Assembly: GCA_013396635.1 (NCBI GenBank)
Contig: WBMW01000442.1
Location: 248,001 to 312,000, forward strand
Direction of reading: 5' to 3'
Source of the DNA: Penelope pileata
Taxonomy: Eukaryota; Chordata; Aves; Galliformes; Cracidae
DNA: 64,000 bases
Shown: piece after piece, positions 45,354-57,925 of the stretch
Position numbering within the stretch: the first letter of the stretch is position 1
Layout of the letters: every line of letters starts with the position of its first letter
Translations under genes and position numbers: made by a program
Notes under the pieces: generated by a model
The model's database searches: none
What the model saw: the letters and a program-made list of their open reading frames with translations, nothing else
What the model was told of the DNA's origin: nothing

Positions 45354-48300
45354 GTATGGTTTCAAATAATATTCTGCTTTATCAGAGTCAAAATGTTTCA
45401 CAAAAATATGCTCATTTTGACAGGATTTGAACTTTAAGTTCAGGTTGGTTCTGACCAGGGAGAAGTACAGTTAACTTACATAAAAACCTATGTGTTCTAT
45501 TTTCTAAGAGAATAAAAATTAATTTTGAAAATATTTGAATATTTTTATTTTGATTTTATTGCAAAAAAAACCCCTAGTATCAGGGATTCAAAACTAGCAT
45601 AGAAGAAAATTTGTTATTCACTGCCTATTTCTTTGCCAGTTATGAACATGGAAGCCAAAGAATCTGTCTCATTACCATGGTATTATTGCTCTCTTCCTAG
45701 TTCTTCCACTCTGGAAGCGTGACTGATCTGTAAAGCTTTAAATGGTAATAAAGTGTTAGGAATAGGATTCCTGTGTGGTCTCTGTGCCAGCGTTGGAGAA
45801 AAGATCCAATACAGCTAATCTGTTCAAATTTAATGAATGTCCTGCTGACTTTTAAGGAAGCTGGGTCCCTGGCTACCCTCTGAGACTTTAAAAATCTCCT
45901 CCTATTTTAGTAGGACTTTTTCAGGAAACCAGATCGAGCAAGTCCCTACAGAAAATGCCATCGCTGTTCCTACAGGTTTCCACAAGACATTTGACCCCTC
46001 CCCTCCCTTTCTTCCTTCTTTTATACCTCTCTGGAATGCAGATATTTTGGCTAATTTTCTCCAGCTGTCACAGAGTCTCACAGGAAAATGACCTCGCAGA
46101 GTGACCACTTCCCCTAGTCCTTGACTTAAGAAGAGTTTTTTTCAGAGCTTTCACCACATCATCCACTTCAATGTCTGGTGTCTTTCATGAGTCAGGAAAA
46201 AGGCAGAAAAAAAAGATCCACTCTTCAAAAAAGAAACAAACCAAACCAGATCAGTTTGAATCAGTTTTATCAGCTGATATTTCAAATCTGTTTGTGTAGC
46301 ACAAAGTTAACTGTACTCATTCCCACTAAAAGGTAGGGGAATATTAGCATTTGGATACCTTCCTTGTAAGATTATTTTTCAGCATGCAATTAGTTGATTA
46401 ATTTAGTAGTAACAGCAGTATCTACAAATTTGAGAATTGGACTTCTTTATTCTTTTGTTCTTTTAAATACACTGTCCAGAGTGGAAAATTTTATCACAGA
46501 AACTATGTTTCAAGTTTGGTTTTCTGAAATACCACAATGAAAAAATCAACAAAATATGGTATGCTAAATATCTATGGTGTATGAATTATGGAAATGAGAT
46601 GCAGATATACCTCAAAAGCTAATGGTTTATTAAGTACCATGATAAAAATAAGGACATATGTGTCAGGAAAAAATGGTGATTTGTTGGCTTCATTCACTCC
46701 TGAGAGGAAATGATCTTTTATCTTATGTTTTATTCTTCCATGGAAGTTGAAATTAATGGGCCTCTTGTTGAGCACAACTTTCCCCTTCCTCTGCGCGCTC
46801 TCTCTGGTTATTATGACTGGCTGGTTAGTAATGCTTGTAGAATCCCAAGGATTTCCAACCATAATTTTTCTCCAATGGCATTCTTTACTTCCTCATATTT
46901 TGATACTTTTTTATACTTTGAGTTTATCCTGTCTTCCATCTTGAGTTTTAAGCATCTGATGGGAAGAAAAGAAAGATGGGGACTGCAAATAGGTTGCAGT
47001 CTTTACTACCAGCAACTGAAATTCCTGTACTCTCTCTAAAGGCCACATTTACATCTATCGCATCTGGGGGAAAGCACTTAGTTCCTCTGATGTTTGAAAG
47101 CAATATAGAGTAATTCCACACTGTAATAATTTCTGATATTTTCTAGTTTGTGTTTTGAATGAGTATCCCAGTATCTTGCCATTTTCTGTAGTTATTTGGG
47201 AAGTGTCCTCCAGGTGACTTCAGTGAGTGTATTATTTTTGAGTGGCTGTGTGTTATATGAATACACATAGAGTAGAGTAGAACAAGACTGTTCAAGGTAA
47301 GCATGTTGTAGCTGTGGATCATCCCTCTACTATTCTAAAGCTAGTATCACATACTAAATATCAATATTAAAACTAGTATTAAAACTAGTTTGTGGTAACA
47401 TATACTTTGAAATGTTTTAATTTAATTTTAGTATTTGGAGGTTGTTTACTTGGTACGATCTCCAGCAACTTAGGCATTTTAGAAAGAAAGTGAAGAAAGA
47501 TTTTATTGGTTACTGATGTCAAATAGGCTCACTGGTATAAATATAAGCCAACAAAATCAGGTACTAAAATCAGATTACTCTTGTGCATTGACAAGACTTC
47601 TGCCCACATGTAGAATATATTCCTGTCATCAGAATAATGAGTTTGCATATTTGAAACAACAGTCATAAAGGGACTGAATTAGGTTTCTCAGGTAAGCAGT
47701 TGTGGTGTAACTGTTGCATACCTGTTTTTATAATGCTATTGATGGTTCTAGGCTTAACATACAATATACAAATCATTACTTTCTGTATCTGTGATTATAT
47801 GTTGCAAGAATGCCTCAACTTGTTACTGACTCATTCTAGTTTATGATGAGGCTATGTCTTTCTCCTCTTCATAGCCATAGACCACAGTAATGGATGGGAA
47901 GTAGCTTCATTGAATAACACACCCAGCTGGAACACAGACAGCTAACTAAATAAGCTTACCAGCTGATGTGCTCCTTTGGCACTGCTGCTCAGGTTGAGTG
48001 TGGTCAAATGAGCTGCTTCAGCTCCTGATAATTCAGGTTCCTGTCTATTCCAACCCTTCATTCATTCCCTTAACCCCACAGCTGGAACCAGATTCTGCCA
48101 AAAGATGTGGCAAATCTGAGGAAGTGGAAGGGAAGGGGGATGGTGATACAGTTGCTGCAAGAATGTGAAGGGTCATAAACTCTTAGCTGGAATTAGCCGT
48201 GGCCTGAACTGTGTGTTCAACTGTGCTCTTAGAGATGCTCAGTCATGCACTGATCACGCTTGCTGGAGATGCTGTCTCAGTTGCAGTTGTAAAGGCATGT

Positions 48301-50290
48301 GCTTTTGGATCAACGCTGCCAGGTTGTGACCCTGCCACCGCTTGGAAACTGAAGTGGCCATGTTGACTATATTGTAAAGTGGGAATAAGTGAGCAGGAAT
48401 ATGCTTTAAAACAGAGTGCAACACTCTTCTATCTGCATGTATACTGAATAGGCTTGACTTGATGAACAATTTCAGTGGAAATTCTTTCAGTGTGAGTTTC
48501 ATCTGAAGTGAATAAAAATGACAGCATATTTTCCTAAATTATTCCTCATTACATGAGCTGATTTTTTTACAGCTAAAACCTTTGGAATTCAAGAAATCTG
48601 ATAAGCAGGTTTTCTGAGTCCTTTTAGCCCTAATCACAGAAGTAAAGGAGAATGGTTCTAATGGTCTTCATGCCCTGCTCTAAATACTTGCTTTACCCAG
48701 GATGCAAATACTGCTTTTAATAGTATGGATGATAGGTAAGACAACCATTTTCTTGAAATTAGTATCTGTAAGATTTTATGACTCAGAATTACTTTATTTC
48801 ACCTCTCAAAGAGAGACATACAGACTCCATCTTGCAGTTTTTAAACATCAGTCAGTATAAAAACAAGTGGTCTTAGTAAATTGTTTAGCCTAGAAGGCTA
48901 GAAGGTGGGTATTGTACCTCTTGTGTTTATAAAATGAAAATGTTCTTTGTAGCTGCTGTACACATATAATTACATAAATATCTCTGTTAATTTAGATGGA
49001 TTATTTCAATAGGATATTTCAAACGTTAGAAATTCTAAGAGGAAAAGAGAGGATGAACCAGAGAATGAATACCATATTCCAACTGATAAGTGTTTCCTCA
49101 CATGTATCTGATTCACAAAAAGACCTCAGCATATGTTTAACTTTAAGCATGTGCTCAGGTCTCACTGGGTTTAAACATGCCCTGATCGAGGATGCTTTCT
49201 TAAATAGAAGCAATATGTTGTCCCTGTGAAGTCAACTTGATTTCCCAACGGCTCAGATCCCCTCCTGTACGTATAGATGGTTCCTTAGAGCAGCTCCTGC
49301 CTCCAAAATGGACTTTGCTCTTTGTGATATGAAATACAGACTTTCCAGTGCCGAAGTTTTCTTCCTATTGAAACAGACAAATGCAGCATAATAGGGCTGC
49401 AGTCTCCTTTTTTAGCATGTAGGAAAATAATAAATATTTTACTGTGGCATTTTTTTGTACTGTCCTTTTTCTCCTGTCTTTTCTGTCTGACCACTGTCTG
49501 TAAAGGCCAAGGAGTTCTGGCTGCACAGATACAAGAGAAGTTGCTTTATTATGAAGAGGGAGAATAAAAAGTGTTGAGAGTGACTAGGTCATATTCTTGT
49601 CAGTCTCCTGTATTTAGACTCCTTTCAGCTTAGTTTTTGGTGACAAACTGCACAGCTGTAATGCTTTACATTTACCAGCCTGCATATATGAAAGATGTGT
49701 AATGTTAACTAAGCCCTTTCCCGTCCCTCTTGGAAGACCACCCTGCCTGCAAAATCTCCAGAGGAAAACACGGCATGTCCTGATCAGAAACTGCCTTTGT
49801 TGGCAGAAATACAGTATGTTGCATTAACCAAAACAGCATTTTTTAAAACATTTTTGATGGTGGCTGCTTTTTATTTAAATATTCGTTTTGCTTGTGTAAA
49901 CGGATCTCATTTGGTCTTTAAATCCCAACATCACAGGGCTATCTGAAAGCCTTGTTTACATTTAGCAGTGGAAATTGTTTCAAGGCTTGCAAAAATCCTT
50001 CAAAACCTGATACACTCTGAGCAGAAAAAGGACTGGATTCCCATCAGCAGCCTTCTAGACAGCGGCTTTCTCCGAGATGACCTTTCTGGTGATGAAAGGT
50101 ACCTCATCTTTCCTCCCCACTGACAGTGCAGCTTTTCTGCTGGGTAGGAGCCAGTGTGCTGTCAGTGTAAGCCCCAGCTCTGGGCTCCACGGATGGGTAG
50201 CATTGCCAGCAGCATGGTGCTCCAATCCTCTGGCACTGGCATGCTGGTTATGCTGGTGGTCATTTGTGGCTTTCATGGAGCACAAGTCAC
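45354..50290. other. Long anonymous non-coding stretch
   Basis: No CR1, mariner or supported MIR copy. Small direct repeats occur (e.g. attaaaactagt twice near 47366-47389). Open frames are short and featureless. Confidence 0.5.
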
Positions 50291-50387
50291 TTTCAAAACT
50301 TGTTCTGCTTCTCTAATATTGGCTTCTTTGTGTATTCGCTTCCTGAGCTCCTCGACTGCGCGTTTATCAATACTTGGCATTTGTTTT
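50291..50387 (-). CDS. Candidate coding exon, charged helical peptide (unrecognised gene)
   Basis: On the minus strand, an acceptor (ccttactgttcag) precedes a 97-base block and a usable donor (ttgaaa|gtgact) follows. The block is open and contains an ATG. Its peptide is rich in alternating Lys/Arg and Glu (DKRAVEELRKRI, then KEANIREAEQVLK), the composition of an amphipathic helix. It keeps four CpGs, mostly in 'aaacgcgcagtcgagg', where the background is nearly CpG-free, which suggests constraint. The pattern loosely recalls HR1-type Rho-binding helices (eelrrxirkEl.IkeGAEnl), but the family Gly-Ala is not intact, so I do not assign a function. If the donor is not used, a TGA stop lies six codons further on. 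This is the best exon candidate in the window. Confidence 0.33.
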
Positions 50388-51394
50388 CTGAACAGTAAGG
50401 CAGCCCCGGACGGCTGCAATTACCCCAGAAATAGTAATAGTCGTATTGTCCTGAACGCAGCCATTTACTTACCAGCTGTGAACACGGGAAAAGCTGGAAC
50501 TGTGGCAACAACGTTTAGGCTCCAATTGCATGTATAAAGGGAAAGCCTGGAATAATTGACTCTGAGGGGGCCGCCCTAAATTCCCAATGGCACAACTGCA
50601 TTTTGAACCTGGCCCCAGGATACTCATACGTGAACCACCAGTACAGTCTGAGGATGTAACAGAGCTAAACACTATCCTTCTTGTTCCTTCTTGAATCGTA
50701 GCTATGAAGCTTCTTGCTTCAGCTGTTACTCTATATACATGTCAGGACAGCATAAAATACACTGTCTAGACTGCCTACTTGAGTTAGCAAGGTGCACTGT
50801 TTGTAGAACTAAACCCTCCTCTCTTCAACATCATTTCAGCAGTGTAACCTCATTCCAACAAATAAGGCAATTCCTGATTTACCTCAGAATAACCTCAGGG
50901 GCAGTTGGCTAATCTCAGGGTGCTGGCTTGAATCTTATGCTAGGGAATTATAGATTGAGACAGTGCTTTCTGATTGATGATTTACCCATGGCACTGCCAA
51001 TCAGAAAGGTCTGAACCATAAACCTAGTGGTGACAATGAACCACTTCTTTTCTCTGTCCTGGTTTACCCAAGTGTGAGATGGTTGTAATTATGTTAATTT
51101 ACTTGTCTTGGATGCTGTGACAAGTAAATTGCAGAGGGCTTATAAAAGGGTATCAGGTTTGTGGTTCTGGATGTGAAATCTCCGGGTTTAAACTTATTTC
51201 AGGTCCCAGGACAAATGTCCTTTTTTTCCTGTCCACCAGTCAGTCCTTCATTCCGGGGGGCAGGAAGTAAGGACCATCTCACATCGAAATCTCAACCTTG
51301 CTTTATGCATCTGTCTATTTTGTTGTCCCACTCTGGCCACAGTGAGAGGCAGTACTCTCATCTCTCTGATTCCAAAAGTTTTCTGCAAGAAAGG
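50388..51394. other. Anonymous stretch next to the candidate exon
   Basis: The 50400-50520 part retains a few CpGs (e.g. gcagccccggacggctgcaa). No repeat recognised. Confidence 0.4.
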
Positions 51395-51490
51395 TAAATA
51401 TTACCGTCTGCATTTTGCAGATGGAAAAACAGAGCAAAGAGGTTAAATGGCATAGTCTAATATTAGAAAGAGATAACAAGCATGGGAACA
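51395..51490 (-). mobile_element. Ancient MIR-like SINE remnant, reverse orientation
   Basis: The string 'taaatattaccgtctgcatt' continues as 'ttgcagatggaaaaacagag' and 'caaagaggttaaatggcata'. This mirrors the inverted MIR core (ttattatccccattttacagatgaggaaactgaggcacagagaggttaag). It is one of the clearest MIR-like copies here. Confidence 0.6.
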
Positions 51491-53184
51491 ACACATATGG
51501 CCAGAAATGTTAGGCTTAGTGTTCAGAATCACAGCACAAATTCAGCTGAGGGCTGGACTCTGCCTGTGCACCTAGAAGTGCCTGCTTTCCTGTGTGTCTC
51601 CCTGTAACGTGATGTATGCACTTGCAGAGCCAGGTGCAAATGTCATTACGGTAATAATATTATGGAGCTTTATGAGAGCATATTTTCCACTCTGGTACCA
51701 ATGCACTCAAATGTCAATGGAATAATACCGCCAACTTTTCTTTCTTATTGTATGTCATCTCCTGCTCTTCCTGTGAAGTTTAGGACTGGTTTCTGGGCAT
51801 AGAGAGGAAGCAGCTGGCATCCTTTTACCTTACCATTCTGTCAGCTTACATCTTCAGTGGGAATGGAAGCACCCAATTCTGCCAAGTTTCTGAATACTTC
51901 TCAGAACTGTGGGGGTTTGGGACTTTTTTAAGTGGTGGCTGTGATTTTCAGGAATTCTTATGGGTCATCTTCAGGTCCTTCTGCATGCAAAATATGAGGG
52001 ATGTTTCTATTTGGAAAGCAACTGCATGCATTCTTTTAATTTACTTCCTATGGTAATCTTGTGTTTCCAATGAAGCTAAAGAGAGAGATAGTGCTGGGAT
52101 GGCTTTCATTCATTTACTGTATTTTGAAAATAAGAGGAATAAAACTTCATTAGCATAGCAGTCTGTTAGGTCCCATAGTTGTAGCCCCCAAAGGTCTTCC
52201 TGTTTCCTTGTGTTTTGATAATACGGCTGACACATTGCTAAATTGCTGGGAAAGTTAGGAATAACATTAATTTAACAAGAGAGTTAGATTAAAAATATGT
52301 TGTAGAGCTGGACGGCTGCTTTTGCTTCTTTTCTAACTGCTTGGCATTCCTGATGCTGGGTCTTGGTTTCTGTAGCCATGCAGCATATGAATCAGAGAGA
52401 ACCCACCCTGTGCTTTGGCATAACTCTTAAAGCACTGACAGTTCCTCTTTCTTCAGCAGTAATTAAACAAGTAAAAACTGGTTACTTTGGTTAGCAGATA
52501 TAAATGTGGAAAATATTCACAAATACATATCACTGGGTGTGTGTGTCTAAGGAATCTGGATGAGCTGTGGTTGGACTCTCCTTTCCCACATACTTACAAC
52601 AAAGGTGCTTTATCCAACAAAGCAATCTGGCAAGGTCTTTTATTTCAGCTAATTCATGTTCTCTTTTTCTTTGTAAGGCTTGGAGGTTTGCTGGTAGCAC
52701 ATTTCAGAGCAACCCTTAACGACAGGAGGCACTGTTGGGGATAGGACTCAGCAAGGGGAAAAGTCAGTTAAAAGCAGAATGAGGTGATCTCATAGAACTA
52801 AGGGCCGGCCTGTCCTTCATTTTTTGCAGTGATTTCTCTCTTCCAGGTAGCTGTGCAATTAACGGTGAGCTAGCATGGCTCGGTTTGGAAACAATTATAA
52901 GACTGAAAAGCTACCTCTTATAAGTTCTCCAGTAGATCACCTGTAAGTAACATGGCGTAGATGTGCTCGTTAGGGGCCTGGAGGGGCTGTGCTGCTCTGA
53001 CTGCAGAGGGAGACACACTTAGAAGCAGAGCAAAAATGAGCGCAGGCAAACCTAACGGACTGTTTAAATAACCACATCTCTGGGAGGAAGTATGAGCTAA
53101 TGATAAAGTGTCGGTGGTGCTTCAAGAGCAGTATGTTTGATTATTCGTTCAGGCTCCATTTATGGCCACAGACTAAAGAAAAGC
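51491..53184. other. Anonymous non-coding stretch with nested splice-like sites
   Basis: At 52818-52866 two acceptor-like tracts (attttttgcag, tctctcttccag) and two donor-like sites (gtagct, gtgagc) interleave within 50 bp and could define a 17- or 18-base microexon. There is no other support for a gene here. Confidence 0.35.
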
Positions 53185-53275
53185 ACTCCCTTTGCCTCGG
53201 TGGCCTCTTTGGAAAATGGGAATAATCAAAGCAGAGTTTATAAATCCAGAAAAATCCTTTGTGATCACCTTCATT
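53185..53275 (+). mobile_element. Weak MIR-like remnant
   Basis: 'tttgcctcggtggcctcttt' then 'ggaaaatgggaataatcaaa' resembles the MIR 'tgcctcagtttcctcatctgtaaaatgggg' segment with several changes. Confidence 0.35.
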
Positions 53276-55824
53276 ACCCAATTTATACTGCAGGCTATGG
53301 AAATTCCTTGGATTAACACCTGTCAGAACTAACACAGATAGTTAGGAAAAATACACTGTTCTGCTTTTAGCATCTCTGCTAAAACACTTGGTGAGCTGAT
53401 CCGTATTTGAAATGGTAATATCAGCATAACATTGATCTAAAGGAGGAAGGCTAAAATCCTTATAGTATATTATCAGAACAGTGAATACTGAGGTAAGGAG
53501 AAGGCAGGTCCTGATACTTTGTCATTGAAACACCGGCTGAACTGTTTAGCTTAGAGTTGTTTCACTTCAATTCTGCTTTGACAGTCGACAGTCTGCCTAG
53601 TGAATTTTCTGTTTCTCTAATTTGTACTCCCCATACCTTCTTCTTCTTAAGGTGAAAATGCTGTTTCCTGACTTTGCATTTTTCGATTTGAATTGTGGCT
53701 CTTTTCCTAATGTAAACCCTTCAAAACCCTTTGAAAAATGGACACCAAAAGTGAAGTTTTTTTCATGGTAGTTTGGTGAAGATGAACTCCTCAGTGCTTG
53801 TAAGATGTTTTGAGGGGCCATGAAATAGGGATTCTTATTGCTTATTTCTATTTTTCTGTCATAGTCTTTGATGTTTTCTGAAACTGAGGCTGAAAATGTT
53901 ACCAAGAATATTGATGGTAATTCCTGCAATTGACATGGCTGGATTAAGGCTCTTAATTTCTTAATTTTTTTTCTTGCCTACTTTCAAATCCTTGTGTGAT
54001 GACAAAGGGGACAGGAATAATGCATTTCTGATATGGGAATCACTTCAAGCAGTGCTGTTTGGGAGGGTACGAGTTGCAGCTGGCACCTTATCTGCACACA
54101 GGCTCTGAGGCTCCTGCCTACCCCATGGTCAGAGGAAAGGTAGCAACCAAGGAGGTTGCTCAGCCCATCCACAGGTGAGGCTCTCCACACATCCTATGCA
54201 GGGATTCAAGTTACTTAAAATGAGTAGGAGGTTCTTTGTTGAATTCAGCAGTTCTAGACCTGATAGCCTTAGACCAAGTAAGGACATTTTTGGTCTTCTT
54301 TATTTTTAAGAAAATCAGTTTATTCCTGAAGGCTAGTTTATTTTTCTCAGACTATCCAATTCATATTCACTGCCTGCAGGGTTCTCTTTTCTCACTGCTG
54401 TTTATTATACATGGAAGATTTGCCTCTCCTGTTATTTACCCCTGTACTGACTAGACAGGAGACATTCCAGCTTTGTACCAAAAGAAGCAATAGGAGAATT
54501 GGTGCCACATTTTATCTTGGGTGAACAGCTTGCTTCTCTTTGCCTGGAATCATCCAGTGATACCGCAACTCAGAGCTACAGACTGACATCTCAACATAAC
54601 AAATATTTCTGAGTTTGCATATTACGCTTTCCTGCTCCTCAGATTCAGGCCAGGAGGAAGAGGAAGATTATGAAAGAACATGTACACGTGGATATTTTAG
54701 CAATATACTATGTTAGGAAGGAAAAGATGTAAAGAGCAGATGACTGATTAATGGTATTTTGGTTAAAAATACTGTAGCTTTTAAACGTTGCCTCAGTGTG
54801 GTCAGGGTGCTTACAGTAAATATATTGCACACCAGATGTGGTCTCAAACGTACATGACTTTGGATTTTCCTGCACACAGTAACCGTCAGTTCTGGGAGCC
54901 TGAGGATCCCCAGGTTTCAAAAAGGCCATTCCTGTTGTAGCTGTCCTGCCCAAGGGATGCCGGCAAAATGAACACAAAGGCAGGGGAGGCTGCTGACCCC
55001 TAAAAATCTCAAGCTTCAAATAGTCTATGAAACATAGATGCCAGTGTTCTACTTCCAGGCGCTGAATAATGCCTTTTGTTCCCACACCACGTCCTCGCAT
55101 TAGGAGGAGCGGGCACCATTAGAAAAGGTGATCTTCCATCGACCCCATAGCATGCAAGCTCAGCAGATGCAGAAGGGCCCATAGGACATTTTCTTTCTCA
55201 AATGGATAATACATACATACATTGGTTATGTTGTTGTAGGGTGCAAAAATTGAATGGGGCTTCTCATTCCAGCTGAAAAGATAGCAACAGCCTACTGTGG
55301 TTGCCTCTGCTAAATCCCTGCAAGTGATAAATCCCTGCAAAGATAGATACATGTTTTATGATTTCTCTCGTTCACCTAGTGCCACACACTAGTGTGGGTT
55401 CTAGAAAGAATTAAAAGAAACTGCACTGAAGTTAAAAAAAAAAAAAAAGTTTACAGTGGAATAGTTGGATGTGAATATCCGCTTATAGAAAGATGCTGAG
55501 TATACAGAAAGATTTTGAGTACATTAGTATCAGCAGAGTGTTTAGCCAAGGGTATATTACTTTTGGAACTGAAGTTGGAATTGTAATGGGGAAAATAGGA
55601 AGCTGAGCTTGTGCACATGAATGGGCAGCTCCAATGAGACCTGTTAAGGAGCCTGTGTGGAGCTACTGCCGCAAATACAGGGCTCATTCTGTGCATCTGT
55701 GCAGACCTTATTTAAATGTTTGTGATGCAAGGATTAAAGGAATAAAGGAGTATTATTTCATACTATTTAGAATATAAATACCACTTTTTCTCCCAGCGGG
55801 ACTGAGACAGTCTGTGGCAGTGCC
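53276..55824. other. Anonymous non-coding stretch
   Basis: A 130-codon minus-strand frame at 54708-55100 shows no motif I recognise. A 15-base A-run lies at about 55434-55448. No transposon recognised. Confidence 0.45.
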
Positions 55825-55854
55825 TCAATTAGCACCTTCTTTCCTAGGCTGTAC

Positions 55855-55971
55855 CTGAGCTGCAGTCAGATGCGTCATTGCAATATGCACCACTTCAGCT
55901 AACATGGCTGTTGGTAGCAGAAAAGCTGCAACACCTTGGGCTTTGGGTAAGCTACAGATGATATTGCCTAC
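55855..55971 (-). other. Weak exon candidate, 39 codons, phase 0-0
   Basis: On the minus strand, the acceptor-like catggtttcag precedes a 117-base block that ends at a donor-like cag|gtacag. The block is open in one frame (VGNIICSLPKAQGVAAF and onward), continuous with a 105-codon frame at 55825-56142. An alternative upstream exon could end at the same tttcag|gtaggc junction. There is no recognisable domain; the signal is only the coincidence of splice sites and an open frame. Confidence 0.13.
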
Positions 55972-56142
55972 CTGAAACCATGAACAAATATTTGCTTGTT
56001 TGACAGCTGAAGCCTTCAGTACCCGGACCTCATCACTTTCAGCTCTCAAGCCTGGCTTACAGCTAGTCTGAGATACCTTCGTGTGTAACAGTTGTGCCTT
56101 GCCATCACTATCAGAGTAGATAGTCTGGAGACTTTGCACCAT

Positions 56143-57820
56143 TCTGTGGCAAGGATCAAGTGAAAACCTAGATGTAAGGCTTTACTGTCTAGGTTCAGAA
56201 GAGGCAAACTTGCGTTGCAGGTTCTCTAGAAAGTTACACAAATGGCAGGATTTAGTCCTGTCTGAATGTAACTTTGGGTAACTAAGTAATTGACGTAATA
56301 CTGGTCACAATATGTTGGCTGGTGAAGACCACAATAAACTGTGCGTGTCAGCTAATCATGATTAAACATTGATTAGGTCAGGCTAAAACTGCACTTAGCT
56401 GACATGTGCTGAATGCTATTTGTTCTCGTCTACACTGATTCACATTGCATTCAATGTGGCACAATATAGATAAGCCCTTTGGGGAGAGTACAGCTCTGGT
56501 CAGGCCTCAGTGTTCCCTGACTGGCCAACAGCTGCTCAGAGCAGTTTTATAAAGGGACCACTTACCCATCCTTTGATGGAGAGATAAGCCACTGTAATGT
56601 AATTACAACCAAGGAGATGGGAGAGGGGAAAGAAAAAAATATGCCAATCATGAAGGGGGTACATGGAGAGCCTCAGATTCCTTCTAACCTAAACATTGTG
56701 GCAAGGAAAGAAGTCTTAATTAGGAAATGTGTAGGCATAGAACAGGAGCCCATCCTAAATGAATTGGGGTGTGATGAGCATAAAGAAAATGCTTTTTAAA
56801 AAGATCTTTGACTCCCACTGAGTGCTTGTTTCTTAGACTTCCTTGCCTAATAATGTCAGCATTTAAATGGCCCCAACTCCCAAATAACAAGGCTTTGATG
56901 TTAACACCTCATTGAGGTATAGAGTTCATACGTTTGCTATTCCTATTATTTGGCTAGAAACCGTTTTCTGCATGGCTAGCTTAATAGGGCAACAGAATAT
57001 TAAGTTGTATAGGGATTGAGAAAGCTATTCACACAAAGGAAAGAGCTACAGACTTCATGTATTTGAACAGAACCTGACAATTAAGAGAAAAGAGCAAAAG
57101 TCTGGGAAGTGCCCTGAATCACATAATTGCACAAATTTTTTTCATACCTATGATATTTCCAGTGGCCAGGCACAAATACAGGGGATTTTAGCTCTGGACT
57201 GTGTTAGGGAGTTGTAGTTGTAATTAGGAGATGAGAGGGGGTATTTTTACCATCCTGCCAAAGTTATAAAGCTTTAAAAATAATCCGTTCTTTAGCAGGA
57301 AAAAAAAACCCACTTTTTTAATTTATTTTTTTTTTAATTGAAAAAGACAACAAAATGCTGAAAAATGATCTGGTGCTGGTAGGACCAGCTACGTAGTGGA
57401 TGAGTGATCCAGATTCACGTCCTCCTCTGTTGTTTTCCAGCATTACAGATGAATGCTTCAGCCATCAGGCTATCTGCTGTTTTGCTCTCCTTTGATTTTG
57501 GCCCCAGCATATAGCTGTGCTCTGAGAAAAACAACTTCAACAATATGTTTTTGTACATACACACCAATAAAGTTGCTTTTCATTTTTCTGCATTTTTTTA
57601 CACAGTAATTACCAGTTTTCTCTACTTCTGACAACATGCCATGGCAGAATTATTAGCACTGCCCCCAGCAAACAGATATTCTAACTCATAGTTACCTATA
57701 GCATAGAAAAGCCTGGAGCCTGCCATGACGGAGAGGGCTCTTTGGTGCTTACTATTGTGCTGTAGATGTTTTCTTACCCTGAAAAGTACATGAATAATCT
57801 AAACAGTGCAACTGAGAGTG
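56143..57820. other. Anonymous non-coding stretch
   Basis: A canonical poly(A) signal (caccaataaagttgctttt) at about 57563, followed by a T-rich stretch, could mark a transcript end, but no upstream exon is identified. Confidence 0.4.
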
Positions 57821-57827
57821 GGAATGA

Positions 57828-57925
57828 TGTTATTAGTCTCATTTTTACAGGTATGGACTGAACAATAACATGACTTGTCTAAGGCTGTACAGGAAACTGC
57901 AGAGCTGGAAGTAAACTTGGAAAGG
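57828..57925 (-). mobile_element. Ancient MIR-like SINE remnant, reverse orientation
   Basis: The string 'gttattagtctcatttttac' then 'aggtatggactgaacaataa', 'catgacttgtctaaggctgt' and 'acaggaaactgcagagctgg' follows the inverted MIR order (ttattatccccattttacagatgagg ... gacttgcccaaggtcacacag ... cagagctgg). Several blocks are collinear, so the call is firm despite divergence. Confidence 0.6.

Noticed and set aside
50077..50537. Overlapping plus-strand frames of 79 and 127 codons
   Set aside because: The stronger coding signal is on the opposite strand (50291-50387); the plus-strand peptides are hydrophobic and featureless.
54708..55100. A 130-codon minus-strand frame as a gene
   Set aside because: No domain, no splice or promoter context, and no start signal beyond an ATG; the length is compatible with chance.
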